From the NCBI GenBank assembly GCA_027494055.1, contig JAOSJO010000026.1, positions 191,094-255,093 on the forward strand: a stretch of DNA of 64,000 bases. The letters are read 5' to 3'. The position numbers were made by a program, and so were the translations under genes. Positions 38,561 through 48,467 of this stretch are shown one piece after another. The notes under the pieces were generated by a model, which was not told where the DNA came from, made no database searches, and worked only from the letters and a program-made list of their open reading frames with translations. The stretch is from Anaerolineae bacterium (lineage in GTDB: Bacteria; Chloroflexota; Anaerolineae; Aggregatilineales; JAFGMM01). How positions within the stretch are numbered: the first letter of the stretch is position 1; every line of letters starts with the position of its first letter.

Positions 38561-40007
38561 TCAGCCGGCTTCCGCCTCCTGGCGCGCCAGCCGCGTTGAC
38601 GCCAGCGCCAGCGCCACGTACAGCCAGAACAGCGTGGCGGCGTGGTGGAACTCCAGGTTGAAGAAGTAGTGGTCGAAGACGCCGTTGACCAGCGCGCCCA
38701 CGATGCCGGCGTAGAACCCCAGCCAGACCGCTTCGATGCCCTCGGCGGCGCGGACGTGCGCGGCGTGGCGCGCGCCGTAGATGAACACGCCGCCGATCAC
38801 AAGTGCGAAGGCGGTCAGGCCCAGGAAGCCCGTATTCTGTAACATCGTGAGATACACGTTGGCGACGCCGAGGTAGATGTCGATCTCCGGCGTGCCGGCG
38901 AACCCCACGCCGATGAGCGGGTAACGCCCAATGGCGGTGAGCGCGTCCCGGTACTCGCCGAAACGCATCTGCGTCGCCAGGTCTTCGCCCTGCAGCCCCT
39001 CGATGTAGTGCGCGATGTAATCCTGCGCTGGCGGCAGGAGCAGCAGGAGCAGCCCGATCACCACCAGCAGGGCGACCAAGCGCCGGTAGCGCAGCAGGGC
39101 GATGAAGCCCAGCGCGGCCACGAACGCCGCCATCGAGCCGCGCGAGAACGTCAGCACCAGGCAGGCGACGAGCACGGCAAAGAGCGCCAGCGTCAGCCAG
39201 CGGCGGCGCACCAGCGGCTGGCGCGCGAACAGTTGGGGCGCGGCCAGCGCCGACGCCATCACCAGCATCCCGCCGAGCGCGTTCGGGTCGATGGAGGTGC
39301 TGATGGCGCGCTCGTTGAGCGCGGGGTTGTCCTCGACGTAGCGGACCACGCCGCCGTCGGGGTAGCCGACGCGCGCGAGCCGGATCAGCGTGCGCTCGGC
39401 CATGTCGTCGGGCATCGCGTACAGGCCGATGCCGATGAGGGAGGCCACCACGCCGGCGAGGATAATCACCAGCGCCACGCGGCGCAGGTCGGCGACGGTG
39501 CGCACGATGTCCACCACGACGAAGACGAACCCCAGGCTGAGCATCAGTTCCGCGAACTTGCGGATCAGCGACTGCGTGATCCCCCCCGTAGCGCAGCCCG
39601 GCCACGAAGCTGAAGATCGTGACGACGATGAAGGCCAGCATCAGCGGGTGGACCGGCGTCGTTGCCAGCCGCCAGCGCCGGCCTGTCATCCACTGGAAGA
39701 TGTAGACCAGCAGCACCGCGCCCATCGCCAGGTCAAGGAAGGTGGGCGTCATGCCGATGTCGATGGGCAGCGTCCCGAACGGCAGCACGCAGATGATGGC
39801 GACGACTGCGTACAACGCCACGTTCAGGTCGGTGAGCAGCCACAGCCCCACTGCCGCGCCCACGGCGATGCCGAAGGTGTAAATCGGCCCGATGGTCGCC
39901 ATGCCCAGCCCAATCAGGCCGGCGGCCAGGCCGCACGCCACGCCGATCAGGATGGCGGCGGCGTTTGGGTTGGCGTCCAGCCGGGTGAAGCGGTCAAGGA
40001 CGCGCAT
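38561..40007 (-). CDS. O-antigen ligase / Wzy-like polymerase membrane protein (one frameshift)
   Basis: About 481 residues with ten or more membrane segments. The large external loop has MRFGEYRDALTAIGRYPLIGVGFAG and FDHYFFNLEFHHAATLFW, typical of the O-antigen ligase (Wzy_C) superfamily, and the conserved LTFSRGSMAAFVAALG comes before it. It joins or polymerises lipid-linked glycans outside the membrane. The frame shifts at a run of eight C near 39586. Its ATG at 40007 overlaps the end of the YfhO-like gene by 14 bp, so it is translated with it. Confidence 0.82.
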
Positions 40008-42222
40008 CACCGACCTCGCTTTCACGGCGCGCGGCGCGCCGGGCGCGGACCCACGACCACAGCGTGGCCGCGACGACGGCGAGCAGCGCCGCCCCGGTGA
40101 GGACCGCGCCCCACGTGAAACTGGCGGGCGCGTAGACCATCTCGACCGTGTGCTGGCCCGCCGTGAGGCGCACCGCGCGCAGGCCGAGCGCCGTCCGCTC
40201 AATCGCGATGCGGTCCCCGTCTGCCGTCGCCGTCCAGCCGGGGTAGTCGTGCTCACTGAGGATGAGGTAGGCGTCCGCGGGCGCGTTCACTTCGAGGGTG
40301 ATGCGCTCCGGCGCATAGCTGGCAATGATGGCGGTACCCTCGGCGCTTCCGATGGGCGCGCCCAGGTCGGTGCTGAGCCAGGCCATCGGGTTCGCGTCCG
40401 TCAGGCGGTGCAGGTAGCGGTCGCCGTCCCTGGCGACGATCTCGCTCGGCGCGGGCAGCGCCTCCCGCGCGCTGAACACATAGCGCACGCCGAGCAGCCG
40501 CCAGCGGTCAGCCTCCGGCAGGTTCAGCAGGGCGTCGTGCTGTTGCAGGCGCAGCGGGCTGGTGCCGTTGATGTCCTGGAGGCCGACGAGCGTGCCGTAG
40601 TTCTCGCCCAGGCCCTCCCGCCCATCGACACGGAACGGGCGGTCGGCGTCCGCGAGGGCGGCCCCGACGAGCGAGGAGAGGCGCGGGCGCGCGCCCGGCG
40701 GGGAGGCTTCGAAGTTGCGCCCGATGTTGACGCTGAACAGGTCGAACACCACCAGCGCGACCAGCGCGACCTGCCACGGGGCGGCGCGGAGACCGGGCAG
40801 GGGGCGCGCGTCCTGCGCGTGGGGCGCGTCGCGGAATCGCCACCAGAAAACGCCCAGCGTCAGCGCCGCGAGCAGCGCCGCGAACGCCACCGGCTCAAGC
40901 GACACGAGGTAGGTTGCGGCGTCTGGGCCGCGCCACAGCACGAACAGCGCCGCCGTCACCACCCAGGTCAACGCGGCCACGCCCACCAGCGCGCGCCAGA
41001 ACCGGCGCGCGAACGCCTGATCGCCCGCCGTCCAGTCGGCGCACGCCGCCGCGCCGAGGCCGGCTGCCGCCGCCAGGCTGAAAGCCACCACGAACGCGGC
41101 GCGCTCCTGCCCCCGGAACAGGCTCGCGCCCGGCAGGAGGTTGTACGCGATGTGATACACGATGGTGTGGCCGCCAAAGCTGTAGGCCAGCCCGCTCGCC
41201 GCGGCAACGCCCCAGAAGCCGGCCCCCGGATAGCGCCGCCATAGCGCAAAGACCGCCAGCGCCAGGCCGGCAAGCCCCAGGTAGAGCGGCGACCAGTGGC
41301 TGACCAGATCGGAGACGAGGAGCTGCGCGGGGTCCTGGAACGGGAAGCCGCCCGCCTTCACGTCGAACGCCATGCCGGGGCGCGTGGTCCGCTGCAGGTA
41401 CTCCCAGCCGGGCAGCAGTTGCACCGCCGCCAGCGCGAACCCGACCGCGCCCATCAACGCGGCGGCGCGGGTGAAGTCGTAGGCGCACGCGCGGTAGCGA
41501 TGGACCTCAGGCGCGCGGCGGCACTGCGCCCACACGCGGTAGGCGAGGTAGGCCAGGCTCAGGTAGAGGGTGAACAGCGCGGTCTGCGGGTGGCCGGCCA
41601 GCAGGCACAGGCCGAGCGCCACGCCCGCGAGCACGACGCACAGCCAGCCGGGGCGGGCGTGGCGCGTCGCCTCGTGGAGGCCGAGCAGCACGAGCGGCAG
41701 CCAGACCGCCGCCTCCAGTATCGCGAGCTGCAGGATCGGGTAGCCGGTGAGATAGCCGCTGTAGGTGAACGTCAGCGCCGCGACGATCCCCGCGAAGGGC
41801 CGGCCGGTGACGCGCCGGATGAAGGCGTACATCAGCAGGCTGGCGAGCAGGTAGTGCGCGGCGGCCTCAAGCTGGAGCGCGTGGTAGCTCCAGCCGCCGA
41901 AGAGGCTGCTCAGGTAGATGAAGACCAGACGCGGCGGGTAGAAGGCGGCGGCCTGCGTGTCGGCAAGGAAGGGGTGCCCGCCGTTGGCGTAGGGGTTCCA
42001 CAGCGGGATCTCGCCAGCGAGCAGGCGGCGCGCCTGGTACGCGCTGAAGGCGTAGAACTGGCCGGAGAAGTCGCCCTCCTCCAGCGCGACCTGATCGGCG
42101 GGGTTGGGCGTGAGCACGCGCCAGAAGAACAGCGCCCAGAGCGCCGCCAGCAACACGCACGCGAGCACGTCTGCGCGGCGGACGCCGGCGCCTGTGGAGG
42201 GGGCGTTTGCATGAGCGTTCAT
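39994..42222 (-). CDS. YfhO-like multi-spanning membrane protein
   Basis: 742 residues, intact. About 13 membrane helices are followed by an exposed C-terminal beta domain (about 600-700: ERITLEVNAPADAYLILSEHDYPGWTATADGDRIAIERT) and a last helix. The N-terminal loop FRVLTPNPADQV...GDFSGQFYAFSAYQARRLLAGEIPLWNPYANGGHPF is the hallmark of YfhO/GT-C proteins, which in Gram-positives help glycosylate lipoteichoic acid. Its ATG overlaps the stop of the preceding DUF2142 gene (ATGA). Confidence 0.82.
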   Translation of the reverse strand: MNAHANAPSTGAGVRRADVLACVLLAALWALFFWRVLTPNPADQVALEEGDFSGQFYAFSAYQARRLLAGEIPLWNPYANGGHPFLADTQAAAFYPPRLVFIYLSSLFGGWSYHALQLEAAAHYLLASLLMYAFIRRVTGRPFAGIVAALTFTYSGYLTGYPILQLAILEAAVWLPLVLLGLHEATRHARPGWLCVVLAGVALGLCLLAGHPQTALFTLYLSLAYLAYRVWAQCRRAPEVHRYRACAYDFTRAAALMGAVGFALAAVQLLPGWEYLQRTTRPGMAFDVKAGGFPFQDPAQLLVSDLVSHWSPLYLGLAGLALAVFALWRRYPGAGFWGVAAASGLAYSFGGHTIVYHIAYNLLPGASLFRGQERAAFVVAFSLAAAAGLGAAACADWTAGDQAFARRFWRALVGVAALTWVVTAALFVLWRGPDAATYLVSLEPVAFAALLAALTLGVFWWRFRDAPHAQDARPLPGLRAAPWQVALVALVVFDLFSVNIGRNFEASPPGARPRLSSLVGAALADADRPFRVDGREGLGENYGTLVGLQDINGTSPLRLQQHDALLNLPEADRWRLLGVRYVFSAREALPAPSEIVARDGDRYLHRLTDANPMAWLSTDLGAPIGSAEGTAIIASYAPERITLEVNAPADAYLILSEHDYPGWTATADGDRIAIERTALGLRAVRLTAGQHTVEMVYAPASFTWGAVLTGAALLAVVAATLWSWVRARRAARRESEVGDARP

Positions 42223-44481
42223 GGCGCGCCAATCTGAACGGACAGGTCGAGCGTGAAGGCGTCGTCCGGCGGGCGGTTGCCCGCCTCGTCCCGCACCTCC
42301 AGCCGCGAACCGTCGCCGGGCCGGTAGAAGCCGACCGCGAGCGTGTACTCGCCGGGCGGCGTGTCTGGCTCAATTGTAACCGTGTGCGCGTCTTCGATCC
42401 ACTGGCCGGCCAGCCAGAGCGACGTGGGGTAGTCGCCGCTGGCGGGCGGGCCGTCGCCCTGGCCGCGCATTGCGCCGTCCGCCGCCAGCAGGTGGACGAA
42501 GACGGTGAAATCCTCCCCGGCGTCGATCAGCGACTCCCAGTACAGGGTCACATCGAACGTCCCGCCGGGCGCGTGGGGGCCGGCCGGCGCTTCGTATCCG
42601 TGCAGGCGGAACGCGCCGCCGAAGGTCGCGCCTGGCGCGGCGGGGATGGGAGGCGCGCTCGTTGCGTCGGGTGCAAGCAGGCGCGACGCCGGCAGGATGA
42701 CGGCCCCCAGCGCGTTGCCCTGGGCGTCGCGCGCCTGGAGGTACGACCCTCGTCCGGGTAGCGCCACCAACCCACCGCGAGGCGCAGCGCTGTCGGCGTC
42801 CGCGCGCCGGCGTCAACCGGCACGCTGTACGTGTCCACGATGATGGCGCCGGGTTCCCACCGGCTGGTGGGCAGCGCGCCGCCGCCGGGGTACGTGTCGA
42901 TCTTGCCGACTTCGGCGTGCTCCCGGCCCAGGGCGTGCAGGAAGAGGCTGTAGTCCGCGTCAACCGGCGCGGGCGCGCGCCAGTACAGCGTGACCGGCAG
43001 CGCCGCGCCGGGGTGAACGGTCGGTGTGTGGACCTGGTAGGCCAGCAGCTCGACAGGCCCCCAACTGACCGCAACCGGGCGCGCGTCGTCGGGCGCGGCG
43101 GCGACGGTGGGCGGGGGCGCGTAGGCCGGCGCGATGTACGCAAACGGGCTGACGACTGCGCACGCCAGCAGCGGCAGCGCGGCGGCGGTCGCGGCGGCCG
43201 GCCTCCAGCGCGCGCGCAGCGGCTCCAACAGGCCCAGCGCGAGCAGCGCGCCGGTGGCCGTGACCGCGGGGGAACATCAGCCGGCCCTGCGAGGCGGGCG
43301 TCTGGCGCGTCCAGCTCAGCACGCCGAGGGCGACGACCGCGACCTGCGCCGCCAGCAGCGCCGGCGGCAGCAATGCGTCCCAGCGGCGCGCGCGCGCCCG
43401 CTGTGCGCCCCACCACGCCAGGCCGACCGCCGCCAGCGTGGCGAGGAGGTCGGTGAAGATGTAGAAGGGCGCGCCTGCCAGCACGTTGAACCAGCCGAAC
43501 ACCCCCCAGTACGAGCGGCGGAACCCCTCGAACTCGGCGAGCAGGTCCAGATAGGACGGCACGGGGTCGCGCGGCCCGGCGATGGCGACCATAGTCTCCA
43601 GGCCGAGAGGCTCACCGTAGAGCGCGATGTTGCGCCAGTACCACCAGCCGGCGACGGCAAGCCAAACGCCGACCAGCGCGAGGAGGGAGAATGCCAGGGC
43701 GCGGACGGGTTTTACCTCACCCTTCGCGCCGCGTGCGGCGGCAATCAGCAGGACGAGGGCGGCCAGCGGGTAGAACGCCAGCCCGCTGATCTTGCTCAGC
43801 GAGGCCAGCGCCAGCGCCACGCTCAGCGCGACCACCCAGCGCGCGCGCAGGCCGTCGCGCAGCAGGCGCAGGCTCAGGAACAGCGCCAGCGTGGTGAGCG
43901 CGATGTTCAGGTTGTCGTTGTTGACCGCGCCGCTGATGAAGACAAACATGGGGTTGAACGCCGTGAGCGCCATCGCGAGCGGGGCGACGGCAGGGTGACC
44001 GGGCGCGGTGGCACGCGCGATGGCCGGCGCGAGCGCCACCGTCACCGCGCCGAGCGCCACGCTGAAGAGCCGCAGCACGTGCACGGCGCGCGCCGTCCCC
44101 TGCCAGGGGAAGGCCTCGGCGTCGGTGTGGATGACGGCGTTCTTGTTGTCGCGCGGGCCGGCGTCGCCGATGTGGGCGTGCGGGTTCTGCCACAGGGTGG
44201 CTTCCAGGTCGCTCCGGTCGATGCCGCGCACCAGCGCCGCGCCGAGGGAGGTAGTACAGCGGCGGCTGGCTCCCCTCCTGCGCCCACAGCGTCGCCACGC
44301 CGGGGCGCTGCACGGGCAGGCGGCCCGTGTCGGCGATGTGATCGACGGCGGCGACGTGGAACGTCTCGTCAGGCGCTTCGAAGATCGGGGTCACGACGCT
44401 GTACGTGACGGCCAGGGCGACATAGGCAACCCATATCGCCGCCTCCAGCCGGTGGCCCCAGACCCACGACCGCGCACGCAT
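42219..44481 (-). CDS. DUF2142-type GT-C membrane glycosyltransferase with C-terminal beta-sandwich modules (three frameshifts)
   Basis: About 753 residues after repair. The order is VTPIFEAPDETFHV (DE motif of the first outer loop), EAFPWQGTARAVHVLRLFSVALGA, FNPMFVFISGAVNNDNL, GWWYWRNIALYGEPLG, then two outer beta modules that include PVTLYWRAPAPVDADYSLFLHALG and FDVTLYWESLIDAGEDFTVFVHLL. It is a clear paralogue of the intact gene at 45353-47659, which shows that the frame changes near 44245, 43272 and 42770 are errors or recent damage. The start ATG at 44481 is 10 bp after the GT2 gene. Confidence 0.8.
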
Positions 44482-44491
44482 CAGGCGGCTT

Positions 44492-45281
44492 TCATTCCGG
44501 GCCGAGGATTTCCTCGGCAAGGTAGCGGCTCATGATCTGGCGCAGCGGCTTGCGGAACTGTTCGGAGGGGCGGACGCCGGCCCGGTCGAGGAGGTAGCGG
44601 ATCAGCGTCCACTCGGTGCGCAGGCCGTAGATGACGCTGCGGCGGAAGTTGATCGACGAGGCTTCGTCGAAGTAGCGGGTCGGCACGGGAATCTCGCCGA
44701 TGCGGAATCCAAAGGCCACCGCCTGCACGATCATCTCGGCGTCGAATACGAAATCGTCGGAGTTGAGCAGGAAGGGTATCGTGCTGAGCAGCCGCCGGCT
44801 GTAGGCGCGGAACCCGGTGTGCCCCCTCGGAGAGGCGCTGCCCCAGCACCACGTTCTCGCACAGCGTCAGAAAGCGGTTGGCGATGTACTTGTAGACCGG
44901 CATCCCGCCGGCGCGCGGGTTGCCGAGCAGGCGCGAGCCGAGCATCATATCGACCTCGCCGTCGGTGATGGGCTGGATCAACTCCGGGATCAGCGTCGAG
45001 TCGTACTGGTAGTCGGGGTGGAGCATGACGACGATGTCCGCGCCGTCCTTGAGGGCTTCGAGATAGCAGGTTTTCTGGTTGCCGCCGTAGCCCTTGTTCT
45101 GGGGGTGGATGATGGTCTTGAGGCCGAGCTTGCGCGCAATCTCGACGGTTTCATCCTGGCTCACGTCATCGACGACGATGATCCTGTCCACCACGTCGAG
45201 GGGGATGTCGTTGTATGTGCGCTCGATGGTTTTGGCCGCGTTGTACGCGGGCATGACGACAATCACGTTGGGGCGGGTCAT
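44492..45281 (-). CDS. Family 2 glycosyltransferase, polyprenyl-phosphate sugar synthase-like (one frameshift)
   Basis: About 263 residues. The GT-A fold has VVMPAYNAAKTIERTYNDIP, IIVVDDVSQDETVEIARKLG, NKGYGGNQKTCYLEALKDGADIVVMLHPDYQYD (DxD-like site) and GSRLLG, and no membrane helix. It is similar to dolichol-phosphate mannosyltransferases and would make the lipid-linked sugar used by the GT-C enzymes in this locus. The frame breaks near 44825 in a ccccct run and resumes with HTGFRAYSRRLLSTIPF and continues to ILGPE. Confidence 0.86.
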
Positions 45282-45352
45282 CGTTTCCTCTCTGCTTTAC
45301 GCCGCATGGAAGCGCCCTTCATTCTGCCCCGGTACGCGGCGGCGGGCAAGTG

Positions 45353-47659
45353 CTACTCCCCAACCCGGATCGGACTCAGGAAGGCAAAGTCGCGCTGCTG
45401 CTCGCCCGTGTCGGTGACCACGACGAGCCGCACAAAGCCGCCGTCGTCGGTCTGGGTGTAGAGGCCGATCTCGATGGGGTAGACGCCGGGCGGCGTGTTG
45501 GGGTCAAGGGAGAGCGCGTGCGCGTCCACGACGACCGCGCCGGCCTCCCAGGTCGATGTCGGCGCGGCCCCGCCGGCCGGCCACGCATCGCCGTTGGCCC
45601 AGATGTGGTTGTCCTCGCCGAGCACGTGCGCGAACACGGTGTAGTTGGCGTCCATCTTGTCCAGGGCGCGCCAGTACAGCGTGAGCGTGGCCGTCTCGCC
45701 GGGCCGGACGTGGCGCGCGTCCAGTTCGTAGCCGATCAGCGCCGCCTTGTCGCCGAAGTTGATGTCGGTGGGGTTGGGCGCGCCGTCAGGGCCGGGCAGG
45801 GCGGCGAGTGCGATTTCGTGTAGTCGAGCACCGTCCACGCCGCCGGCGGTGTGCATCCGCACGCACGCCGGGCACGTGGTGTAGTCGTAGAGGCCCACCG
45901 TGAGTGTGAGCGTGTCTGGCGCGTAGACCCCCGCCGGGACGTTGATGACGTAGCGGTCGGCGAAGGTGCGCCCCGGCGCAAGGTCGCTTGTCGCGAGCCG
46001 CCCAACGCCGGGGTACGTGTCGCGTTGCGCGACCGGGATGCGGTTCGAGTCCTCCAGGTGCGCGAACACGCTCCAGTTCTGCGCCATCGGCGCGCGCACT
46101 TCCCAGAAGAGCGTAACCGGCACGTCGCCGCCGGGCTGCGTTCCGGTCGCGTCGAGCGCGTAGCCGAGCAGGCGCATGGCGGGTGCGTCCGCGCCGGGCG
46201 GCGTGAAGTCCACGTCAACGCGGTTCGGGATGCCGGCGATCTGGTCCGCCGTCAGGTCGGGCGGCGGGGCGTAGGCGGGCGCGATCCACACGAAGGGGGC
46301 GAGGCCCGCGCAGATGAAGAAGAACGCGACCGCCGCGCCCAGCGCCCAGCGTCCATAGCGGCGCGGGAACCACACCGTCAGGCCGAGGGCGAGCCAGGCC
46401 GTGATCGCCGTGATCGCCGAGAACACGAGCCGGCCCTGCGAACTCCACGTGACCGCCGCCCACTGCGCCCAGGAGACGAAGACGATCACCGGCCACGCCA
46501 GCGCCAGCAGCTCCGGCATTCCGACGCCCCAGTCGTGCGCCCGCAGCGCCCGGATGGCGGCGCGGCGCGGGAGGCGCAGGCGGCGGGCCAGATAGACGAC
46601 GGCCCCGGCGAGGCCAACCAGCCCGATGGCGTTGAAGACCGGGTATACCCAGCCCGCCATCGGGACGTTCAACCCGCCGAAGAGGCCCCAATAGCCGTGC
46701 AGGAAGGCGGTGCGCTCGCGCCACAACTGCGCGAGGTCGGCGGGCACCTGGCGCTTCCCCAGAATCTCGATGAAGACGTTCAGCCCGGTCACGTCGCCGT
46801 AGAGGGTGACATTGCGCTGGTACCACCAGCCGGCGATGAGGATGGTCAGGAAGGCGGCGAGCAGCGCCCCCCTGGCCCCAAACCGCCAGTCGCGCCGCCG
46901 GTACCAGACGTAGCCGAACGTCAGGCCGGCCAGGATGAGCAGGAAGCCGAGCGAATACTTGGTGAGCAGCCCCAGCCCGCCGGTGACGCCCACCGCGACG
47001 AAGTTCTGCAGCCTGGCCCGCTGGGGACGTCTCGCCATGCGGACGAGCATCAGCAGCAGGAGGCCGGCGATGAGCATGGTCAGGTTGTCGTTGTTGACCG
47101 AGCCGCTGATGAAGAGAAACATGGGCGTGAAGGCCACCAGCGCCGCCGCGCCCAGCGCGACCTCTGGCCGGCCCTCGGCGAGTTCCCTTGCGAGCGCGTA
47201 GGTGCAGTAGACGGTGCCCAGGCCCATCGCCACCGAGAGCAGCCGCACGATGTGCACCGCGAGCGCGGTCCCGCGCCAGGGGAACGCCTCCGCTGCGGCG
47301 TTATGTACCACGAGGTTGATATTGCCGTCGGGCGTGATGACGCCGTTATCGACGTGTGGGTTCTCGCGGCGCACCATGTCCATGTCTGAGGTGTCGATCC
47401 AGAAGGTCGCCAGCGCGCCGAGGTAGTAGTACAGCGGCGGCTGGCCCCCCTCCTGCCGCCACGGGCCGACGTTGTCCGGGTCCTGGATGGGCAGCGCGCC
47501 GCGCGTGTCGGCGATGAACTTGACCATCGGGTAATGCCACAGCTCGTCGGACGCCTCGAAGATGGGCGTCATGACGCTGTAGACAACCGCCAGGATCGCA
47601 TACGCGGCTAGGATGGCGGCGAGGATCACACGTTCGCGGGAAAGGGGCCAGTTTTGCAT
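45353..47659 (-). CDS. DUF2142-type GT-C membrane glycosyltransferase with two C-terminal beta-sandwich modules
   Basis: 768 residues, intact. It has about 11 membrane helices, the outer-loop DE motif in MTPIFEASDELWHYPMVKFI, EAFPWRGTALAVHIVRLLSVAMG and FTPMFLFISGSVNNDNLTML. Residues 470-760 are two similar external beta modules (DVPVTLFWEVRAPMAQNWSVFAHL and TATLTLYWRALDKMDANYTVFAHVLG). I infer a lipid-linked-sugar-dependent transferase with carbohydrate- or wall-binding modules. The acceptor is unknown. It is 71 bp upstream of GT2 in the same direction. Confidence 0.82.
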   Translation of the reverse strand: MQNWPLSRERVILAAILAAYAILAVVYSVMTPIFEASDELWHYPMVKFIADTRGALPIQDPDNVGPWRQEGGQPPLYYYLGALATFWIDTSDMDMVRRENPHVDNGVITPDGNINLVVHNAAAEAFPWRGTALAVHIVRLLSVAMGLGTVYCTYALARELAEGRPEVALGAAALVAFTPMFLFISGSVNNDNLTMLIAGLLLLMLVRMARRPQRARLQNFVAVGVTGGLGLLTKYSLGFLLILAGLTFGYVWYRRRDWRFGARGALLAAFLTILIAGWWYQRNVTLYGDVTGLNVFIEILGKRQVPADLAQLWRERTAFLHGYWGLFGGLNVPMAGWVYPVFNAIGLVGLAGAVVYLARRLRLPRRAAIRALRAHDWGVGMPELLALAWPVIVFVSWAQWAAVTWSSQGRLVFSAITAITAWLALGLTVWFPRRYGRWALGAAVAFFFICAGLAPFVWIAPAYAPPPDLTADQIAGIPNRVDVDFTPPGADAPAMRLLGYALDATGTQPGGDVPVTLFWEVRAPMAQNWSVFAHLEDSNRIPVAQRDTYPGVGRLATSDLAPGRTFADRYVINVPAGVYAPDTLTLTVGLYDYTTCPACVRMHTAGGVDGARLHEIALAALPGPDGAPNPTDINFGDKAALIGYELDARHVRPGETATLTLYWRALDKMDANYTVFAHVLGEDNHIWANGDAWPAGGAAPTSTWEAGAVVVDAHALSLDPNTPPGVYPIEIGLYTQTDDGGFVRLVVVTDTGEQQRDFAFLSPIRVGE

Positions 47660-47934
47660 GGCGCGCGGAGTCCACCGGAGGTCGGCGTCTTTGCCCAGAG
47701 CCTGTCATGAATGCCAGAGGCAGCAGGCCAAGCATTGAATGAAACGATGCGCCACCACAAGAACACATGCCAGGAAAAGCAAACATGCGTCAATGTTTTT
47801 GCGCGCCTGGACGAGACTCAGTAGACTGACACCCGTTCGCCGCTTGATGGTCGCGCCGACGTGCGTCGTCGCGTCAGTTCGGATGTCTGCTCATCACAGG
47901 CTATGAAGATCCCGGTCGTTCTGAGGAGGGATGA

Positions 47935-48407
47935 ATGAAACCGACAGACACACTCACAACGCTCTTCAGCCATCACCTATGGGCGATCTCCGGCTGCTCG
48001 AACGGTGTGCAGAGCTGACGCCTGAGCAGTTGGATGCCACGATCCCAGGGGCCTATAGCTCCATCTATGACACCTTGCAGCACATCGTCACTACCGAACA
48101 ATCCTATTTCTCGCGCATCAGCACAGGCCAGCCCTACCGCCGTCCATCAAATGCGCCGCGTATGACCCAGGCGGAAATGGCCGACGCGCTGCGTGCGACC
48201 GGTTCCGGCTTGGTTGAGTGGGCGCCAAAGATACAGGCTGGCGACATGGTAGAGATCGATTGGGAAGGTACGCCGCGCGCGGTGCCCAAGGCGATCGTTC
48301 TCGCCCAGGTCATCAATCACGCCACCGAACACCGCGAACAGATCAAAGCGATTCTGACGCAGTTGGGGATCGAGCCGCCGGATCTGCAGGCCTGGTCATT
48401 TTTTTGA
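47935..48407 (+). CDS. DinB-family protein (one frameshift)
   Basis: About 157 residues. The DinB four-helix bundle binds metal through three His: here LFSHHLWA near the N-terminus, YDTLQHIVTTEQSY and QVINHATEHREQIKAIL. The start is the ATG at 47935 with a GAGGAGGG site, giving MKPTDTLTTLFSHHLWA. A missing base near 47985 (gcgatctc for gcgaatctc) is needed to reach LRLLERCAELTPEQLDATI. It is the only rightward gene inside the leftward glycan locus. Members often act as thiol-dependent detoxifying enzymes; the function here is unproven. Confidence 0.85.
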
Positions 48408-48467
48408 CGAAATCGATCAATAGGACTGGCTGCGTCGTCCGTGGTTCAACCACTCATTATGCGCGTC

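Noticed and set aside
38546..38661. Extension of the C11 peptidase over the convergent gene
   Set aside because: The extra 38 residues translate the complement of the neighbouring gene's end; a stop lies one frame away after gggg.
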